NCBI GenBank assembly: GCA_031255275.1
Contig: JAIRSV010000043.1
Coordinates: 1-17,507, forward strand
Direction of reading: 5' to 3'
DNA length: 17,507 nucleotides
Source of the DNA: Proteiniphilum sp.
GTDB taxonomy: Bacteria > Bacteroidota > Bacteroidia > Bacteroidales > Dysgonomonadaceae
The notes below the pieces were generated by a model. The model saw only the letters and a program-made list of their open reading frames with translations, ran no database searches and had not been told where the DNA came from. This document shows positions 15,182 to 17,507 of the stretch, piece after piece. The stretch's first letter is position 1, and the number at the start of each line of letters is the position of its first letter. Made by a program: the position numbers and the translations under genes.

Positions 15182-15205
15182 CCGACACTTACTAAGTGCC
15201 GGAAG
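15182..15205 (-). repeat. 24-bp dyad element, right copy (site B)
   Basis: Read on the minus strand this element matches site A (13933-13956) at 22 of 24 positions; the central dyad base also shows the opposite orientation. It sits about 25 bases downstream of the expected start point of the minus-strand promoter at 15236-15251. It is about 120 bp from the recombinase stop codon and 245 bp from the AraC start. Confidence 0.75.
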
Positions 15206-15235
15206 TGTAACGGGTGTCACTTTTTTAATTTATCA

Positions 15236-15251
15236 CAAAGATACAAAAGTA
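15236..15251 (-). promoter_or_regulatory. Two adjacent -7 boxes (TACTTTTG, TATCTTTG) pointing at the AraC gene
   Basis: On the minus strand TACTTTTG (15251-15244) and TATCTTTG (15243-15236) both fit TAnnTTTG back to back. Transcription would start near 15229 and cross site B, giving a leader of about 290 bases before the AraC start. The boxes lie outside the segment bracketed by the two dyads. A clear -33 TTTG is not present. Confidence 0.55.
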
Positions 15252-15323
15252 TGTGTTTCGTCCGGCTTAAAGAGTTTTAAATATTCTTAGTTTGCCGTTT
15301 TTGGGGGAATTATTGCCAATAGT

Positions 15324-16628
15324 TTAACCCTCATGAGCCATCCCGGTGCGGTGGAACGGGCGTTTGATTGCTTTCACGACGCGTTCGTTAGCCTCGTCCA
15401 GTACCCGGTTGTTGAGGAGGGCGAGGTAGATGAGGGTTGTCTCAGGGGAGGTGTGTCCGAGGCTTTCGCTGATTACCCGTGTGGGTAGGTTTTCGGTCTT
15501 GCCGACCGAGGCCCAGCTGTGGCGGGCGACGTGGGTGCTTATCTTCCGGTCGATGCCGGCCAGTGCTGCCAGTTCTTTGAGGCGGTTGTTCTGCGTTCTC
15601 AGGGCGGTTTCGTACTGAAGGGCCGGATTTTTCCCGTTGTTGAGGATGATGGGGAAGACGTAGGGGGAGCCGGCTACTTCGTGCGAGAAGGTGCGGATGA
15701 GGTTGTTGAGTTCGGGTGTGAGGCTGACTTCTACCTGTTGACCGGTTTTTTTTCGGCAGTAGCGGATCACGCCGCCCCGGATGTTTTCTTTGCGGAGGTA
15801 GGCCATGTCGACCCACGACATGCCGCGTGCGAAGACGCAGAAAAAAAAGTAGCGCCAGCTGCGCTGAAGGTTCAGGAGGCGGATCTGTTGCTGTTCCGTT
15901 TTGCGTCCGCGGGGCAGCAGCCGGTCGAAGTCGAGGGCGTGGAGTGCCTGAAGTTCTTCCAGGGGGAGTGCCCGCTTCATGGTGCGGGCGACGGCGGTGG
16001 ATATGCCGGCAAATGGTTTTTCGCCTTTGCGGTTGATGATGCGTCCGGATTCCACGGCTTTGTTGTAGATCGCCCGGAGGTTGCGCATGTAGTAGGCGAC
16101 GGTGTTGGGCAGTTTGCCCCGGTCGCGGAGGTGTTTCTCAAAATCCTTCATCAGCGCCGGGTTGATCTGTTCCAGGGGGATGTCGGCGCCCCGGTTGAAG
16201 CTGATCAGGCCGCGCGCGGCGGTGAGGTAGGCGCGTGCCGTGCGGCGACAGTTTTTTCTCTCCAGGCCGGCGGCGAGGCTTTCGGCGAAGCCCAGGAGTT
16301 TGCGGCTGTCCTTTTTTTCGCGATAGAGTTCCATCAGTTCGTCCGCGGTGTAGTGTCCCCGGCTTCGCAGGTGGGCGATGAAGCTGTGCAGGATTTCGAC
16401 CTCCGTATTAATTTTCAGTTCTATAATTTCCAGTTCTTTCGCCCTCGGAGGATTATTTTCCGGGTAGATTACTGTCTGTGACGTCTTGTCCCACTCTTCG
16501 GCGAAGAGGCGACAGTCCGGCAGCGTGATGCTTTTTACGCGGCGATTGTGGATCAGCCGCAGGGACAGGCTGCCTTTGTGATTGTTGCCTTTGCTCGACG
16601 GCCGAAGCACCAGATTCATACTTGTCAT
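15324..16628 (-). CDS. Tyrosine recombinase / site-specific integrase
   Basis: The 434-residue enzyme cuts and rejoins DNA through a catalytic tyrosine. An N-terminal arm-type DNA-binding region (about 1-90, LVLRPSSKGNNHKGSLSLRL) precedes a SAM-like core-binding domain (about 110-205) and the catalytic domain (about 215-420). The catalytic set looks complete: Arg268 in ARGMSWVDMAYL, Lys near 293-294, His366-x-x-Arg369 in HVARHSW, His392 in LGHTS and nucleophile Tyr401 in TLIYL. This architecture is common in Bacteroidota mobile elements and in chromosomal invertases of the Tsr type. The frame is open to 17045, but a TAAATTTG box at 16663-16656 and the domain boundary favour ATG 16628 or 16619. 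It may act on the 24-bp inverted elements beside it, or be the relic of an integrated element. Confidence 0.9.
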   Translation of the reverse strand: MTSMNLVLRPSSKGNNHKGSLSLRLIHNRRVKSITLPDCRLFAEEWDKTSQTVIYPENNPPRAKELEIIELKINTEVEILHSFIAHLRSRGHYTADELMELYREKKDSRKLLGFAESLAAGLERKNCRRTARAYLTAARGLISFNRGADIPLEQINPALMKDFEKHLRDRGKLPNTVAYYMRNLRAIYNKAVESGRIINRKGEKPFAGISTAVARTMKRALPLEELQALHALDFDRLLPRGRKTEQQQIRLLNLQRSWRYFFFCVFARGMSWVDMAYLRKENIRGGVIRYCRKKTGQQVEVSLTPELNNLIRTFSHEVAGSPYVFPIILNNGKNPALQYETALRTQNNRLKELAALAGIDRKISTHVARHSWASVGKTENLPTRVISESLGHTSPETTLIYLALLNNRVLDEANERVVKAIKRPFHRTGMAHEG

Positions 16629-16655
16629 ATACAATGCTCGTTTTGAAAAAAGGTG

Positions 16656-16663
16656 CAAATTTA
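16656..16663 (-). promoter_or_regulatory. Bacteroidota -7 box (TAAATTTG) for the recombinase gene
   Basis: On the minus strand TAAATTTG fits TAnnTTTG and lies 27 bases before the ATG at 16628. The nearest upstream TTTG (16679-16676) is only 12 bases away, which is too close. The box lies inside the longer open frame and so supports the shorter start. Confidence 0.5.
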
Positions 16664-16846
16664 CACTTATCCTGCCAAAAGAACAGCATGTTGACGCTGT
16701 TTTGAGGGGGAACGCTGTCCTTTTTGTTTGCTGCACCCGCTTCAGCCGCACATATTCACCCGTAGCATTTTGCCACAGTGCGGAATGACGGGGATGTGTT
16801 GATGAGATAATGTGACCCACAAAAACAATTGCTCGGGGAGCGAAAC
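16664..16846. other. Gene-free spacer upstream of the recombinase
   Basis: I see no gene here. An AACAGC/GCTGTT inverted repeat with an 8-base spacer lies near 16682-16701, followed by unremarkable sequence up to the dispersed repeat. If the recombinase belongs to an integrated element, this side could hold an attachment or accessory site, but nothing shows it directly. Confidence 0.35.
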
Positions 16847-16884
16847 CCAGCTCGGGGAGCGCCGGAGCGGCAAGGGGCGGGAGC
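16847..16884 (-). repeat. 38-bp dispersed repeat, right copy
   Basis: This is an exact reverse complement of 177-214. A second GCTCCCCGAGC lies just beyond it (16831-16841, minus strand), so this copy too carries a partial tandem. It directly precedes the truncated transposase and may have been the site of, or been carried by, the rearrangement that cut the insertion sequence. Confidence 0.85.
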
Positions 16885-16891
16885 TTCATTA

Positions 16892-17473
16892 ATGGAAAGT
16901 GGAAAGTTGAGAGTTGAAAATGTTTGTCATGTGTATCATCATTTTCACAAATGGAAGAACTGTGTTCCGGACGAGCCGTTAACAGCCCGCAATCAGGTAT
17001 GGGCAAGCGATATAACATACATTCGCACGCTGGAAGGCTTTGCATATCTGGCCCTGATCACCGACATGTATTCGCGTAAGATCGTTGGCTGGTCGTTAAG
17101 CCGGAGCCTGTCGATAGAAGGCGCGATGGAAGCCCTTACAAAGGCATTAAAGTCAAACAGGGGCGACATGGATGGCCTGATACATCACTCGGACAGAGGG
17201 GTTCAGTATTGCAGTCATGAGTATGTAAAGTTGCTTCAAAAGAACGGAATAAAGATCAGCATGACGGAAGTCAACCACTGTTACGAAAACGGACTGGCCG
17301 AGCGTGTAAACGGAATCCTCAAAGACGAATTTTTACTGGATACGACCTTTAATAACTGTGGACAGGCGCTTTCGGCATGTTCCTGCGCCATAAGGACGTA
17401 TAACGAATTGCGTCCTCACTGGTCGCTGGGGCTGAAGACGCCTTCGCAGGTACACAAAATGCATGCTGCGTGA
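16892..17473 (+). pseudogene. 5'-truncated IS3-family transposase (OrfB, DDE domain)
   Basis: From about 16955 the frame encodes a retroviral-integrase-type catalytic core of IS3-family OrfB, ending at TGA 17471-17473. Visible are NQVWASDITYIRT with the first Asp, HHSDRGVQYCS with the second, and YENGLAERVNGILKDEF with the Glu. The second Asp and the Glu are 36 positions apart, the DD(35)E spacing. The C-terminal TYNELRPHWSLGLKTPSQVH is typical. The N-terminal helix-turn-helix part and the upstream OrfA are missing. Instead the frame continues into repeat sequence, with an in-frame ATG at 16892. It is therefore a decayed or rearranged insertion sequence. No terminal inverted repeat is recognisable in the 34 bases left after the stop. 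Confidence 0.85.
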
Positions 17474-17507
17474 AGCGGGCAATGAAAAAGATAAAAACGG
17501 TAGAACG

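Larger units (their letters stand above)
14937..15323. promoter_or_regulatory. 387-bp regulatory region upstream of the AraC gene
   Basis: This gene-free stretch between the AraC and recombinase genes holds two 20-base near-direct repeats, dyad site B (15182-15205) and extra CACTT/AAGTG half-sites to 15223. Tandem -7 boxes on the minus strand follow at 15236-15251. A TTTG at 14975-14972, 20 bases before TAAAATTC, is a weaker proximal promoter candidate. The density of motifs indicates a controlled promoter region. Confidence 0.6.

Noticed and set aside
15519..16481. Plus-strand open frame of 320 codons
   Set aside because: It is the antisense shadow of the recombinase gene, which has a full catalytic set.
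16629..17045. N-terminal extension of the recombinase
   Set aside because: It would translate the dispersed repeat and part of the transposase antisense. The promoter box at 16656-16663 lies inside it.

Overview
The window looks like chromosome from a member of the Bacteroidales (phylum Bacteroidota); the genus cannot be fixed from sequence alone. The evidence is the gene set and the promoters. The genes include PorT-type barrels, a FimB/Mfa2-type lipoprotein, a LysM plus periplasmic-binding fusion and a Bacteroidota-type tyrosine recombinase. Several starts are preceded by TAnnTTTG boxes and lack a Shine-Dalgarno sequence. Base composition is close to half GC.

Left part (1-5832). Bases 1-436 carry no credible gene, only small palindromes, a 35-bp tandem repeat, a dispersed repeat and a minus-strand terminator. 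On the minus strand follow a polysaccharide co-polymerase (437-1549) and a six-SLBB outer-membrane export protein (1570-3960), the machinery that moves an exopolysaccharide or capsule through the envelope. No glycosyltransferases lie beside them. Divergent from them, a predicted outer-membrane barrel (4404) and an unrecognised lipoprotein (5206) form a two-gene operon.

Middle part (5906-12360), all minus strand: a U32-family protein (RNA-modification or PrtC type), a lipoprotein thioredoxin, a PorT-like barrel, a four-LysM protein with a substrate-binding-like C-terminal domain, and the replicative helicase DnaB. These are conserved envelope and housekeeping functions. Between dnaB and the next gene lies a cluster of strong RNA hairpins (12571-12713) with terminator-like ends on both strands and no open reading frame, a candidate small RNA or double terminator.

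Right part (12877-17507) looks accessory: an orphan FimB/Mfa2-like fimbrial lipoprotein, an AraC-family regulator, a complete tyrosine recombinase and a 5'-truncated IS3-family transposase. The AraC gene is bracketed by two near-identical 24-bp elements (22 of 24 positions) in inverted orientation, each built on a 17-bp dyad. A strong promoter-like sequence lies just outside the right element and points into the bracketed segment, and the recombinase gene starts its 3' flank about 120 bp further on. This is what a recombinase-driven ON/OFF switch for a regulator and fimbrial gene would look like, and it is the most interesting proposal here. The elements could instead be ordinary operators or hairpins. 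The same 38-bp repeat occurs near both window ends in opposite orientations.
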